Part shown: in pieces, positions 1 through 7,435 of the stretch
How positions within the stretch are numbered: position 1 is the stretch's first letter
Layout of the letters: each line of letters opens with the position of its first letter
Source: Burkholderiales bacterium
GTDB lineage: Bacteria; Pseudomonadota; Gammaproteobacteria; Burkholderiales; Casimicrobiaceae
Length of the DNA: 23,452 nucleotides
Reading direction: 5' to 3'
Assembly: GCA_031257235.1 (NCBI GenBank)
Contig: JAIRPA010000168.1
Location: 1 to 23,452, forward strand
Made by a program: the position numbers and the translations under genes
The notes under the pieces: model-generated
Database searches by the model: none
What the model saw: the letters and a program-made list of their open reading frames with translations, nothing else
Told to the model about the DNA's origin: nothing

Positions 1-2
1 CG

Positions 3-575
3 ATAGAAGGTCTTTTTGATCCCGATATTGTTTGGCCGGAGGGCGCTGCATTTCGTGCGTATGTTGAGCCGGATGGTTACGAATTGAAGTACCCGGAAAT
101 GTTCTTAACCAAAGCAGAGTTTTATGACTATTTGCAAAAAGGAATTGACGCATTTTTGAGAAGGCACCCTGACGAATTGCATTTGGTAGAGCCTCTTATA
201 AATTTGATGAAAGAGCAAACAGGGCAAAAGTTTGATAAGCCTTATCGCGAGTTATTTCCAATAATTTTCTGCCCACATTGTAAACGTGAGAGTGCATATT
301 GGCATGGCTTTACTAATCCGGCTACAATTTTTATTGTAGACCCTAAGTCCGGTAGTTGGAGAATACAAGCACCAGACGAAAAGTTTACTTACAAAGAAGG
401 GGGCGATGAAGAGTGTCCTTTGTGTCTTTGGTTGGCGAACGGCGCTGAAAACGAAGCCCCCGAATTTGTTCCTAATCCACAAGATAAGAACCCCGATCAG
501 GCGCAGGAAGCCTACACACAATTTGTTGAGTTGGTGAAACGTGCACGTGTTGCAGGGGGGAAGTCATCAGGATGA
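3..575 (+). CDS. Unrecognised protein with two CxxC pairs, 5' end outside window
   Basis: The frame is open from base 3 with no stop, so the gene starts left of the window; 190 residues are visible. A TTG at 84 is an internal codon, because in-frame coding continues upstream of it. Two cysteine pairs are visible, CPHC at visible residues 90-93 and CPLC at 138-141, separated by about 45 residues. That arrangement suggests a structural zinc site (inference). The C-terminal part is acidic and proline-rich, with no signal peptide or membrane segment in the visible part. Base composition is more AT-rich than in the core genes further right, which fits an accessory or acquired gene. I do not recognise the family; the second pair superficially recalls CbrC-like proteins, but the rest does not match. 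The stop is followed directly by a hairpin and a copy of the 3'-end repeat. Confidence 0.7.
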   Translation: MEGLFDPDIVWPEGAAFRAYVEPDGYELKYPEMFLTKAEFYDYLQKGIDAFLRRHPDELHLVEPLINLMKEQTGQKFDKPYRELFPIIFCPHCKRESAYWHGFTNPATIFIVDPKSGSWRIQAPDEKFTYKEGGDEECPLCLWLANGAENEAPEFVPNPQDKNPDQAQEAYTQFVELVKRARVAGGKSSG

Positions 576-581
576 ATGAAG

Positions 582-716
582 GGGCGACCTCTTATCGCCC
601 GCGATAAAAAAAACCGGATTGCGGGTCACTTCCTTCGGTCGCCGCAATGACGCATCCTAAATCGCGCAGAATGACGAACTCTGACCCCTGAACCTCTGAT
701 TCCCGAATCCTGACCT
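582..716. repeat. Composite 3'-end repeat, copy 1
   Basis: Just after the stop codon at 575 there is a hairpin GGGCGA-loop-TCGCCC (582-600) and an A-run. A palindrome follows, starting GGATTGCGGG (616-625) and closing CCGCAATGACG (642-652), then half of the CGCAGAATGACG palindrome (about 664-676). Degenerate 7-bp units with a CTGA core end the copy (about 678-716). The same modules in the same order recur downstream of other genes in this window. The remaining bases up to 876 (about 717-876) are AT-rich and presumably contain the eptA promoter. GATATAGTT at 775-783 is a possible -10, but I could not assign a convincing -35. Confidence 0.7.
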
Positions 717-876
717 TGATACCGATTAAAGAATTAACAAGATGTCACAAAACCCTCATTTCATTGAACTTTTTGATATAGTTAGCCTCCAAAGCAACTA
801 ACTTTACATGAAGACCTTTGCCTCCCCCGAATAGCACGCATTGAAAGGGTTTTGCAAAGAGACAATCACACCAACA

Positions 877-2505
877 ATGAACCCAAACCGCTTTTTTGAG
901 ATCAAAAGTAAAACGCTGATTATTGCGTTCTCCCTTTATTTCACCCTCGTTTTAAATTTGAGCTTTTTTCGTCAAGTCTATACCAACATTGATATAAGCT
1001 CGGCGTCCGGCATCATTTTGGGGATAAGTTTTCCGATTGTGCTTTTTTTGGCGCTCCTCTTAATCTTTACCCTCTTTTTACAACCCTATCTTGCCAAACC
1101 TTTAGGCGTCATCGTTCTTTTAATCTCAAGTGCCGCCAATTATTGGATGTTTCAGTACGGCGTTTATATTGATGCCGATATGATTCGCAACGTTTTTGAA
1201 ACCACACCGCGCGAATCTTTGGATTACTTCAATTTAAGCATCGTGCTTTGGGTGTTTTTCACCGGCATTCTTCCCGCGCTTTATCTCATCAAAACGCGCA
1301 TCGTTTACGCGCCTTTTTTGTCGGAAGCAAAAATGCGCGGCGCGATCATCGGCATCGCGCTGGTTTTGGTCGGGCTCATGGCGGCACTCACTTATAAAGA
1401 ATTTTCGATCTTCGGACGCAATCATAAAGACATTGTTCGTTTGATCAACCCGACCAACTATGTCTACGGAACCGTGCGTTTTTTCCAGAAAAAAATCCGC
1501 GCGAGACAACCCTTCATGGCACTTGATCCCGATTCCCGTTACGCCCCTTACCGCGACCCTTATAAGACCGTTTTTGTGCTTTTGGTCGGAGAAACCGCGC
1601 GTGCGATGAATTTTTCTTTAAACGGCTATTCAAAACCCACCAATCCGAAATTGGCACAAGAAGATATTGTTAATTTTTCGGATGTCACGTCTTGCGGCAC
1701 TTATACCGCCTTGTCGGTACCCTGCATCTTTTCTAATTTGCCACGCAAAGAATTTAACTTGAATCGCGCGCCTTACATAGAAAATCTGGTTGACCTTTTA
1801 AGAAACAACGGTTATCAAATTCAATGGTTTGACAACGACGAGGGTTGCAAAGAGGTTTGCAAGCGTGTGCCGACAGTCTATATGACCGACTTAGGCAATA
1901 AAAAGTATTGCGACAAAGATTACTGTTACGACGAAGTTTTTTTAGAACCGCTTGAAACGTATTTAAATAATATCCAAGACAATTCGTTTATCGTCTTGCA
2001 CATGATGGGCAGTCACGGACCCTCCTACTACAAACGTTACCCCGATGCCTTTGCACGCTTCACACCGACGTGCTACACCGGCGAAGTTCAAAATTGCGAT
2101 AAAAACGCCATTGTCAACACCTACGATAATACGATTTTGTATACCGATCACGTGATCGCGGAAGTGATCCGATTATTGAAGAAATACCCGGATTATGAGA
2201 TCGGTTTGATGTATGTTTCGGATCACGGCGAGTCGCTCGGAGAAAACAACATTTATTTGCACGGAATCCCCTATGCCGTCGCGCCCAAAGAACAAACCCG
2301 TGTGCCGATGTTGTTATGGATGTCTTCCATGATGAAAAAAGAAGATCACATCAATTACGAGTGCCTTAAAGAAAAATCACGCGACCCGATCTCGCACGAT
2401 TATATTTTCCATTCGTTGATTTCGTTGATGGAGGTCAGAACCAAGCTCTATCGACCGGAATTGGATTTATTCGCCTCGTGCCGCACCCAACCCTTGCCGG
2501 AATAG
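877..2505 (+). CDS. eptA: Phosphoethanolamine--lipid A transferase (EptA family)
   Basis: This inner-membrane enzyme transfers phosphoethanolamine from phosphatidylethanolamine to lipid A, which lowers surface charge and in known family members gives polymyxin resistance. From the ATG at 877 the protein has 542 residues, close to the usual length. An N-terminal half with about five membrane segments (to about residue 195) is followed by a periplasmic sulfatase-fold domain. VGET supplies the metal-binding Glu239. CGTYTALSVPC contains the nucleophile Thr277 (second Thr of the motif) and the flanking cysteines of the family. SDHGESLGE and the later His are the remaining metal ligands. Several further cysteines fit the family's disulfides. 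A TTG at 841 would add 12 residues, but neither start has a good ribosome site; 877 gives the family-like N-terminus. No mgrB, pmrAB or other regulator lies nearby and I see no convincing PmrA box. Intrinsic polymyxin effects cannot be judged from sequence alone. Confidence 0.93.
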   Translation: MNPNRFFEIKSKTLIIAFSLYFTLVLNLSFFRQVYTNIDISSASGIILGISFPIVLFLALLLIFTLFLQPYLAKPLGVIVLLISSAANYWMFQYGVYIDADMIRNVFETTPRESLDYFNLSIVLWVFFTGILPALYLIKTRIVYAPFLSEAKMRGAIIGIALVLVGLMAALTYKEFSIFGRNHKDIVRLINPTNYVYGTVRFFQKKIRARQPFMALDPDSRYAPYRDPYKTVFVLLVGETARAMNFSLNGYSKPTNPKLAQEDIVNFSDVTSCGTYTALSVPCIFSNLPRKEFNLNRAPYIENLVDLLRNNGYQIQWFDNDEGCKEVCKRVPTVYMTDLGNKKYCDKDYCYDEVFLEPLETYLNNIQDNSFIVLHMMGSHGPSYYKRYPDAFARFTPTCYTGEVQNCDKNAIVNTYDNTILYTDHVIAEVIRLLKKYPDYEIGLMYVSDHGESLGENNIYLHGIPYAVAPKEQTRVPMLLWMSSMMKKEDHINYECLKEKSRDPISHDYIFHSLISLMEVRTKLYRPELDLFASCRTQPLPE

Positions 2506-2540
2506 ATCAGGCTGAGCCCTTTGCAAAAGTCGCACCCTTT

Positions 2541-2562
2541 GCCAAACGCATCGTTTGGTTTT
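2541..2562 (+). terminator. Terminator-like hairpin after eptA
   Basis: The stem CCAAACG-CAT-CGTTTGG (2542-2558) is followed by TTTT, 36 bases after the eptA stop. It is short but perfectly paired, and fits an intrinsic terminator for eptA. Confidence 0.55.
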
Positions 2563-2786
2563 GCGTCCTTGCCGTCGCATTGAGTCATGGTTGGCGCAAC
2601 TCCAAAATATCCGCAGGGACGCGGTCTGAGATTACAACAGCAACAAAACTAACGACAAATGCAATTTAATCGGCGATTTATTGTTTTATCTTACAACACT
2701 ATCATTGATTGTTGCCGATTTTCTACGTTTACCGGATGTTTCACGCCAAATGTCGCGGCTTTACTCTGTAAAAGACGGGGATTCGA

Positions 2787-2792
2787 TATAAT
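2787..2792 (+). promoter_or_regulatory. Candidate -10 box for mltF
   Basis: A perfect TATAAT lies in the sequence GATATAATACC. The region about 17 bases upstream (CTCTGT) is a poor -35. A transcript starting near 2799 would leave about 60 bases of leader before the ATG at 2860, which supports that start over the upstream ATGs at 2659 and 2800. Confidence 0.4.
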
Positions 2793-2859
2793 ACCTGCCA
2801 TGATAAATGGATTCTTCATAACTCAAAAACAGAAGAGAATTCCGTCCCGACTGCCGGCA

Positions 2860-4281
2860 ATGGCGCGAAAAATCGGTAGGGGCTTGGCTCCGTTTTTCTT
2901 TTTGTTCGTCGTTGCCTGTTCGCCTTCTACGCACGAAACCAACCCGGACACTCGCGTTTCCTTGATTGGCGGCGTTCCTTTTTCGGCGTTATCGGTCGCG
3001 TATTCTCCCAATCCCGCCGGCTGGTTTGTCAACGGGAACGGGGAATTTTCAGGATTTGAATACGATCTTCTTCGCGCGTACAGCGAAGAGGCGCATCTTC
3101 GTTTAAACCCGGTTCACGCGGCAGACAGCAACGAACTGCGGCGCAAATTGGAGCGCGATAAAGCCAGCGTTTCCACCGGTTTGTTTTATTCAAATTTCGG
3201 CGGCACGCCGCGCAACGCAAAGATATTGTGGACAACGCCCTATTTCACGTCGGATGTGTTGTTGGTTTATAACACCGACCAACGCCGCCCGCGCAACTGG
3301 AACGATGTCGTCAACAGCGACACGGTGGTTTACATCAAAGACGCCGGAATGGACAAAGTGGTGTATGAGTTGTCGCAACGTTATCGGAATGTTCGTTGGC
3401 GCGCGGTTTCGGTGTCGTCGGCAGACGCGCTTTTTGAACAGGTCAACAGCGGCGCGTATTCGTTGGCGCTTGTCCCCGAACATCAGGCGATTCTTGCCGG
3501 CAATCTTTATTTAAACGTGGCCACTGCGTTTCCGACCGGAAAAACCTTAAAAATGGCGTGGGCGGTTCCCGCCAACAAACCGTTTTTACGGGACTCTTTG
3601 AACGCCTTCATCGCGCGCGCCAAAGAAAACGGCACCATTGATGCCTTGGCGGATCGTTATTTTTATCACCCTCAGTTGGTCAATCGTTTTGATGCCGGCG
3701 TTTTTCACGAAAGAATCACCAAAGATTTACCCGCCATCCGCGCGCTTTTCTACGACGCGCAAAACGAAACCGGCATTGAGTGGCGTCTGTTAGCGGCGCT
3801 TGCCTATCAGGAATCTCAGTGGGACCCGGAGGCCACCAGCGAAACCGGCGTTCGCGGATTGATGCAGATTACGATGGATACCGCTCGTTATCTGGGCTTG
3901 AATGACCGCTTGAATCCGCAAAAAAGCGTGGTTGCCGGTGCGTATTACTTGCGGCAGCTGAAAAACCGCTTCCCCGAAAATATCGCCGAGCCCGACCGTA
4001 CATGGTTGGCGCTTGCCTCTTATAACATCGGGATCGGTCACGTAGAAGACGCCCAGCAATTGGCGCTGGAGCGTGGATTAAATCCTTGGCTTTGGACGGA
4101 TGTACGCAAAATGTTGCCCCTTTTGGCGCAGCCGGAATTTAATAAAAACACGCGCTACGGGTATGCAAAAGGCGGAACGGCGGTCATTTACGTGGCACGC
4201 ATCCGCGCTTATTACGATATTTTGTTGCACCGCGAACCCGATAATTTGGAAGCGGAATTGTTGCTTGCCGGAAAAGATTAA
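2860..4281 (+). CDS. mltF: Membrane-bound lytic murein transglycosylase F
   Basis: MltF cleaves the glycan strands of peptidoglycan, leaving 1,6-anhydro ends, from the inner face of the outer membrane. From the ATG at 2860 the protein starts with a lipoprotein signal (MARKIGRG, then a Phe-rich core, then VVAC), making Cys20 the likely lipidated residue. An amino-acid-binding-protein-like domain (about residues 30-270) is followed by the SLT domain. The catalytic Glu318 lies in LAYQESQW, followed by the family motifs GVRGLMQIT and ASYNIGIGH. The protein is 473 residues; E. coli MltF has 518. Upstream ATGs at 2659 and 2800 would add 67 or 20 residues before the signal peptide, and the TATAAT at 2787 argues against 2659. 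None of the candidate starts has a strong ribosome site, so the exact start is less certain than the function. Confidence 0.92.
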   Translation: MARKIGRGLAPFFFLFVVACSPSTHETNPDTRVSLIGGVPFSALSVAYSPNPAGWFVNGNGEFSGFEYDLLRAYSEEAHLRLNPVHAADSNELRRKLERDKASVSTGLFYSNFGGTPRNAKILWTTPYFTSDVLLVYNTDQRRPRNWNDVVNSDTVVYIKDAGMDKVVYELSQRYRNVRWRAVSVSSADALFEQVNSGAYSLALVPEHQAILAGNLYLNVATAFPTGKTLKMAWAVPANKPFLRDSLNAFIARAKENGTIDALADRYFYHPQLVNRFDAGVFHERITKDLPAIRALFYDAQNETGIEWRLLAALAYQESQWDPEATSETGVRGLMQITMDTARYLGLNDRLNPQKSVVAGAYYLRQLKNRFPENIAEPDRTWLALASYNIGIGHVEDAQQLALERGLNPWLWTDVRKMLPLLAQPEFNKNTRYGYAKGGTAVIYVARIRAYYDILLHREPDNLEAELLLAGKD

Positions 4282-4301
4282 AGGGCGCGGCAAAAAGTGG
4301 A

Positions 4302-4517
4302 ACGGCGAGAAAAACGGATTGGGTTTCAGGGGTCAGAAGTCAGGGATCAGGGATCAGGGATCAGAAACGCCGCCGCAAATGCGGTGCATCAAATTTGGCA
4401 ACCATCTCCACCTCTGCTTCGTTCGTCATTGCGGGCAGTCCTGCCGTAGGCAGGCAGACCCGCAATCCGGTTTTCAAGGTTCGTCAAAAAGTACCACTTT
4501 TTGACGAAACCCGAACC
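4302..4517. repeat. Composite 3'-end repeat, copy 2 (between convergent genes)
   Basis: The whole space between mltF and the convergent gene ending at 4518 is repeat material. It holds a box GGCAAAAAGT (4289-4298), then five consecutive 7-bp TCAG units (4331-4365). Next is a palindrome running GTCATTGCGGG (4425-4435) to CCCGCAATCC (4459-4468) with an inner CCTGCC/GGCAGG stem. Last is a 13-bp-stem hairpin with loop ACC (4480-4508) abutting the stop codon of the minus-strand gene. The last hairpin can act as terminator for either side, though it has no U-run beyond the stem. Confidence 0.75.
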
Positions 4518-5612
4518 TTAAAACCCTCTCGGTTTTTCGCTCATTTTTGCGCCGATTTCTTCGACAAGCTGCAAGAGCGCGGCGGGGTTTTGTTCCCTGC
4601 TTTTGGCGGCATTCTCCGCCATAGACGCCGGCTTGCCTCGTCCCGGCAACGCCCATTGAATGAAGGAACGCATGGTTTTGTGCGCGTCCCAAATCACCAG
4701 ATTGCGCGCGCGTTGTTCCAAACCTGATGAAAACACCAAAGGACGCATATCGAATCGAAGCGGGGGCGCTTGCGTCGAGCGGATGGGTCCGTTCTCGGAT
4801 TCAACGCGCTCCAAAAAATCCGTCAACCCTGAAAAAGGGACTTTCACCAGCATGAAATACACGAGCCGACGCAACGTCCATGCGGCTGTGGTGTCCGCCA
4901 CTTCGCGGATGGGTTCTGCCAAAGGCGGCAAGCCCATTTCCACATGCGATTGTTTCGCCAGCGACACGGGACGCCCCGTCCACGACGGCGTTTTGCCTTC
5001 GACAAAATTGATCGCCTGAAAAACAAGCCGCGCTTCGGCTAAGACAGGGTAAGGACAGTCTTGCCTGACCTGCTCTTTGAGCCAACGCCACATCGGACGC
5101 AAATTGAACACGGCGATCGGAAAAGCAAGGGTTCGGGAAATACCGTCGGGCAATTCGACAACCTCTTGAACGCCTTTGGGTTGGTCGACGATGTTGATTT
5201 GGAAATTGTCTTCAAGGGTTTTGCGCGCGGCGCGATCCCACACCGTCGGCGGCTCGGCGTAAAACGATTGAAACGCCGCCGCGATGGCTTGATCCGCGGG
5301 GATTTTTGCGGGAACGGTCACTTCCCCTCCCGAAATGCCGCGCCAGCTTTGCGTAAACGAGTAGTTGTCGCTCGCGTGAAGATACGTCATCGAAAAACTT
5401 GCACTGTTGCCGCGCCAACGCGCCGTCCACCCCGATCCGGTTTGTTCAAAATCCACGGGCTTTAAGCCGCCGAAGATCAAATACCGAGGTAAGTCGTTGG
5501 GCGATTTAACCTGACGCGGATTAAAGTTCCGCCACGAGAAAAGATCACGTTCCGGCGTGTGTCCAAAAAGTGCAATTGCCGAAGGAAGTTCGTTATGCCG
5601 CAATAAAATCAT
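4518..5612 (-). CDS. Unrecognised 364-residue protein downstream of zapD
   Basis: This is a full-length open frame in the same direction as zapD and 91 bases after it, so probably co-transcribed. ATG at 5612 is preceded by ACGGAG at suitable distance. No signal peptide or membrane segment is evident. The N-terminal 100 residues are rich in Trp, Phe and Tyr; the rest is mixed alpha/beta in appearance, ending in a basic, Ser/Arg-containing tail. I recognise no catalytic motif and no family. Reading-frame length, codon use like its neighbours and a good ribosome site all support a real gene. Its position suggests a cytoplasmic housekeeping or lineage-specific role, but no function is claimed. 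Confidence 0.75.
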   Translation of the reverse strand: MILLRHNELPSAIALFGHTPERDLFSWRNFNPRQVKSPNDLPRYLIFGGLKPVDFEQTGSGWTARWRGNSASFSMTYLHASDNYSFTQSWRGISGGEVTVPAKIPADQAIAAAFQSFYAEPPTVWDRAARKTLEDNFQINIVDQPKGVQEVVELPDGISRTLAFPIAVFNLRPMWRWLKEQVRQDCPYPVLAEARLVFQAINFVEGKTPSWTGRPVSLAKQSHVEMGLPPLAEPIREVADTTAAWTLRRLVYFMLVKVPFSGLTDFLERVESENGPIRSTQAPPLRFDMRPLVFSSGLEQRARNLVIWDAHKTMRSFIQWALPGRGKPASMAENAAKSREQNPAALLQLVEEIGAKMSEKPRGF

Positions 5613-5703
5613 CCTGCGCTCCGTAATTTTATGAGTTTGCGCGTTTAAAAAAAGGAACCGACCGAAAAACCGCGTTGCCCACGCGAGGTTGACCGGATTT
5701 TTG

Positions 5704-6495
5704 TTATCGTTGATACAAGGTTAATTCAAACGGCACGTCTTTTTCATACATTTTGCCGCGCGCCGCCCCTTCGGCTTCCAAAAAACGCACGCTGATCGCG
5801 TATTTGTTGGCGCTGACTTCCGGCACGCACGGCATGCCCTCTTCAGGAACAATACACAAAAGCTGCGCCGTTTTTGCGCCGTTTTGCATCAGATTAAACG
5901 ATCCGTTGTGGGCGATTTGTGCGGTGGTTTGCCCGGTGCCACGCAACAATCTTAAAATAATGCCGATGCCGTCCTGTATCGGGCGGAAAGGCGCAAACCA
6001 TTCGGTTAAATTGGCTTGACGGGTTTCCGGCGGAAGATTCAGCCAATAATGCAACTGAGGTAAATCAAAGCTACAGGAGCCGCCCGGCAAAGCCATTCTT
6101 TGCTTGATGCCCGAAAGCCATTCGTAATCAGGGATCATGGCGCCGACTTTCCCCGTCTGCGCCAAGGCTTGTTGGATGGTGTGATCAATGCTTGTCACGA
6201 GATTGTCTAACCGCTTGAGATCAACGCCTTCGTAATCCCGATACGCCATCAGCGAGAGTTTTTGTCGTTCTAATTCTTGGAGTAAGTCAGATTTTAAATC
6301 TCCGCGAGAGGAGACTTCAATCAGCTCAAATAAAATTTGCAACGCGATTTGATGATCGGCAAGCGATTCGCGGGCTAAAAAGGTTTGCGCGCGAGCAAAA
6401 ACGTCTTCGAGCCGTACCAATGTACGGATCCGTTCGTTTAAAGGATGTTCGTAGTAGATAGGCACTTTATTCAGGCGGTTAGAAACAACTCGCAT
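5704..6495 (-). CDS. zapD: Cell division protein ZapD
   Basis: ZapD binds FtsZ and bundles its protofilaments at the division ring. The family signature is clear at the N-terminus: YYEHPLNERIRTLVRLEDVF, with LLQELERQK and the conserved C-terminal RFLE-type segment following. Length 263 residues, normal for the family (about 250). ATG at 6495 lies after GGGG; a GTG at 6465 would give a start closer to known ZapD N-termini (M-PIYYEHPL...) but has no ribosome site. The AT-rich bases 6496-6560 upstream presumably hold its promoter. The usual coaE and yacG neighbours are not in this window. Confidence 0.92.
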   Translation of the reverse strand: MRVVSNRLNKVPIYYEHPLNERIRTLVRLEDVFARAQTFLARESLADHQIALQILFELIEVSSRGDLKSDLLQELERQKLSLMAYRDYEGVDLKRLDNLVTSIDHTIQQALAQTGKVGAMIPDYEWLSGIKQRMALPGGSCSFDLPQLHYWLNLPPETRQANLTEWFAPFRPIQDGIGIILRLLRGTGQTTAQIAHNGSFNLMQNGAKTAQLLCIVPEEGMPCVPEVSANKYAISVRFLEAEGAARGKMYEKDVPFELTLYQR

Positions 6496-6576
6496 TGTGC
6501 CCCAAATTTATAAAAGTGTTAAGTATTATCTTGATTTAACGCAAATATATTTTTAATACCTTTTGCCGGTTTCGGG

Positions 6577-6821
6577 GGTTCAGGTTTCAGGAATCAGAAG
6601 TCAGGTATCAGAGCTCGTCATTCTGCGCGAAGCCTTCGACAGCAGGCGAAGTCGCAGAATCCAGCCCCCTTTATTAAAAGAGGGTGGCAGCGAAAGTCGG
6701 GGGTTTGCGTCATTCGCCGTTCCTACCAAAAAAGTATCGGGCTTTGCCCGTACTTTTTTGCTAACTCCAACCGGCAAAAAGTACTTCTTTTGCCGTCGAG
6801 TGTAGGGGTTTACTTTTTGCC
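6577..6821. repeat. Composite 3'-end repeat, copy 3
   Basis: This fills most of the 337-base gap between zapD and the transglycosylase gene. Read left to right it holds five 7-bp units ending in TCAG (6577-6611) and a palindrome GTCATTCTGCG to CGCAGAATCC (6617-6662). Then come a terminator-like hairpin (6728-6759), a hairpin CGGCAAAA-loop-TTTTGCCG (6772-6795), and a further box TACTTTTTGCC (6811-6821) 11 bases from the stop codon at 6833. Bases 6663-6727 contain a short GGGGG-rich unmatched segment in which I see nothing else. Confidence 0.8.
6728..6759. terminator. Bidirectional terminator hairpin after the transglycosylase gene
   Basis: AAAAAAGTA pairs with TACTTTTTT around an inner CGGGC-TTT-GCCCG stem with one bulged T. 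The A-run and T-run flank allow termination on either strand. Near-identical hairpin at 9303-9333. Confidence 0.65.
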
Positions 6822-6832
6822 GAACGCCTCTT

Positions 6833-7435
6833 CTACGGCAAAGCATAAAGCCGCATGGCGGCGGCGACGGCGTCCGGGTATTCGGCACGCCCCAAACTGC
6901 CGTTGTATCGCCCTAAGGCGCGGAATAAATCTCCGTTTTCAATGTCTAAGTAGTAGCGCAAAATCACGCAACCGTAACGAAGATTGGTGCGAAGGTGAAA
7001 CAGGTTTTGATCTTTGGTGCCGATCAACTTTGTCCAAAACGGCATCACCTGCATGTATCCGCGCGCGCCGGCGGAAGAAACCGCGTACTTTTTAAAGCCG
7101 CTTTCGTGGTGCATCACGCCTAAAATCAGCTGGGGATCAAGCCCGGAACGCACGCCCTCATAATGAACGGTCGCCAATAACTCTAAACGCTCGGCATCAT
7201 TGGGCACCCGCCTTTTGAGTTTGGGGGATTCGGCTTGAATCCATCGAACGACTTCAGGACGGTTGCGGTAATTTTCAGGAACGGGGCGATCCGACACGGA
7301 ATGCGATAAGCCCGCCACGACGGAAGGCGCTAATTTTTCTTCGGCTTGCGCGCCGGCAAATGCCATGCCTGCCCAAAAAAAGGCAGTCACCCCTACCCCC
7401 CAAACGACCGCCAAACGGGAAAAACTATTTTTCAT
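6833..7435 (-). CDS. Small secreted lytic transglycosylase (SLT domain)
   Basis: A peptidoglycan-cleaving enzyme of 200 residues. An N-terminal signal peptide (about residues 1-28, ending AFAGAQA) sends it to the periplasm. The SLT domain follows, with catalytic Glu111 in HHESGF, then SAGARGYMQVMPFW and the ALGRYNGSLG region. It starts inside the end of proS with an ATGA overlap (7432-7435), so translation is probably coupled. This proS-transglycosylase neighbourhood is known in Burkholderiales. The C-terminus ends 11 bases before the 3'-end repeat. Confidence 0.88.
   Translation of the reverse strand: MKNSFSRLAVVWGVGVTAFFWAGMAFAGAQAEEKLAPSVVAGLSHSVSDRPVPENYRNRPEVVRWIQAESPKLKRRVPNDAERLELLATVHYEGVRSGLDPQLILGVMHHESGFKKYAVSSAGARGYMQVMPFWTKLIGTKDQNLFHLRTNLRYGCVILRYYLDIENGDLFRALGRYNGSLGRAEYPDAVAAAMRLYALP

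Noticed and set aside
725..740. PmrA-type box before eptA (two TTAA tetramers)
   Set aside because: The two TTAA are 8 bases apart start to start; the known box needs about 11 with flanking C and T. Not supported.
841..876. TTG start of EptA at 841
   Set aside because: No ribosome site, and the extra 12 residues are not family-like; kept only as an alternative.
2659..2859. Longer MltF start at 2659
   Set aside because: It would put 67 residues before a clear lipoprotein signal, and a TATAAT at 2787-2792 lies inside that stretch.
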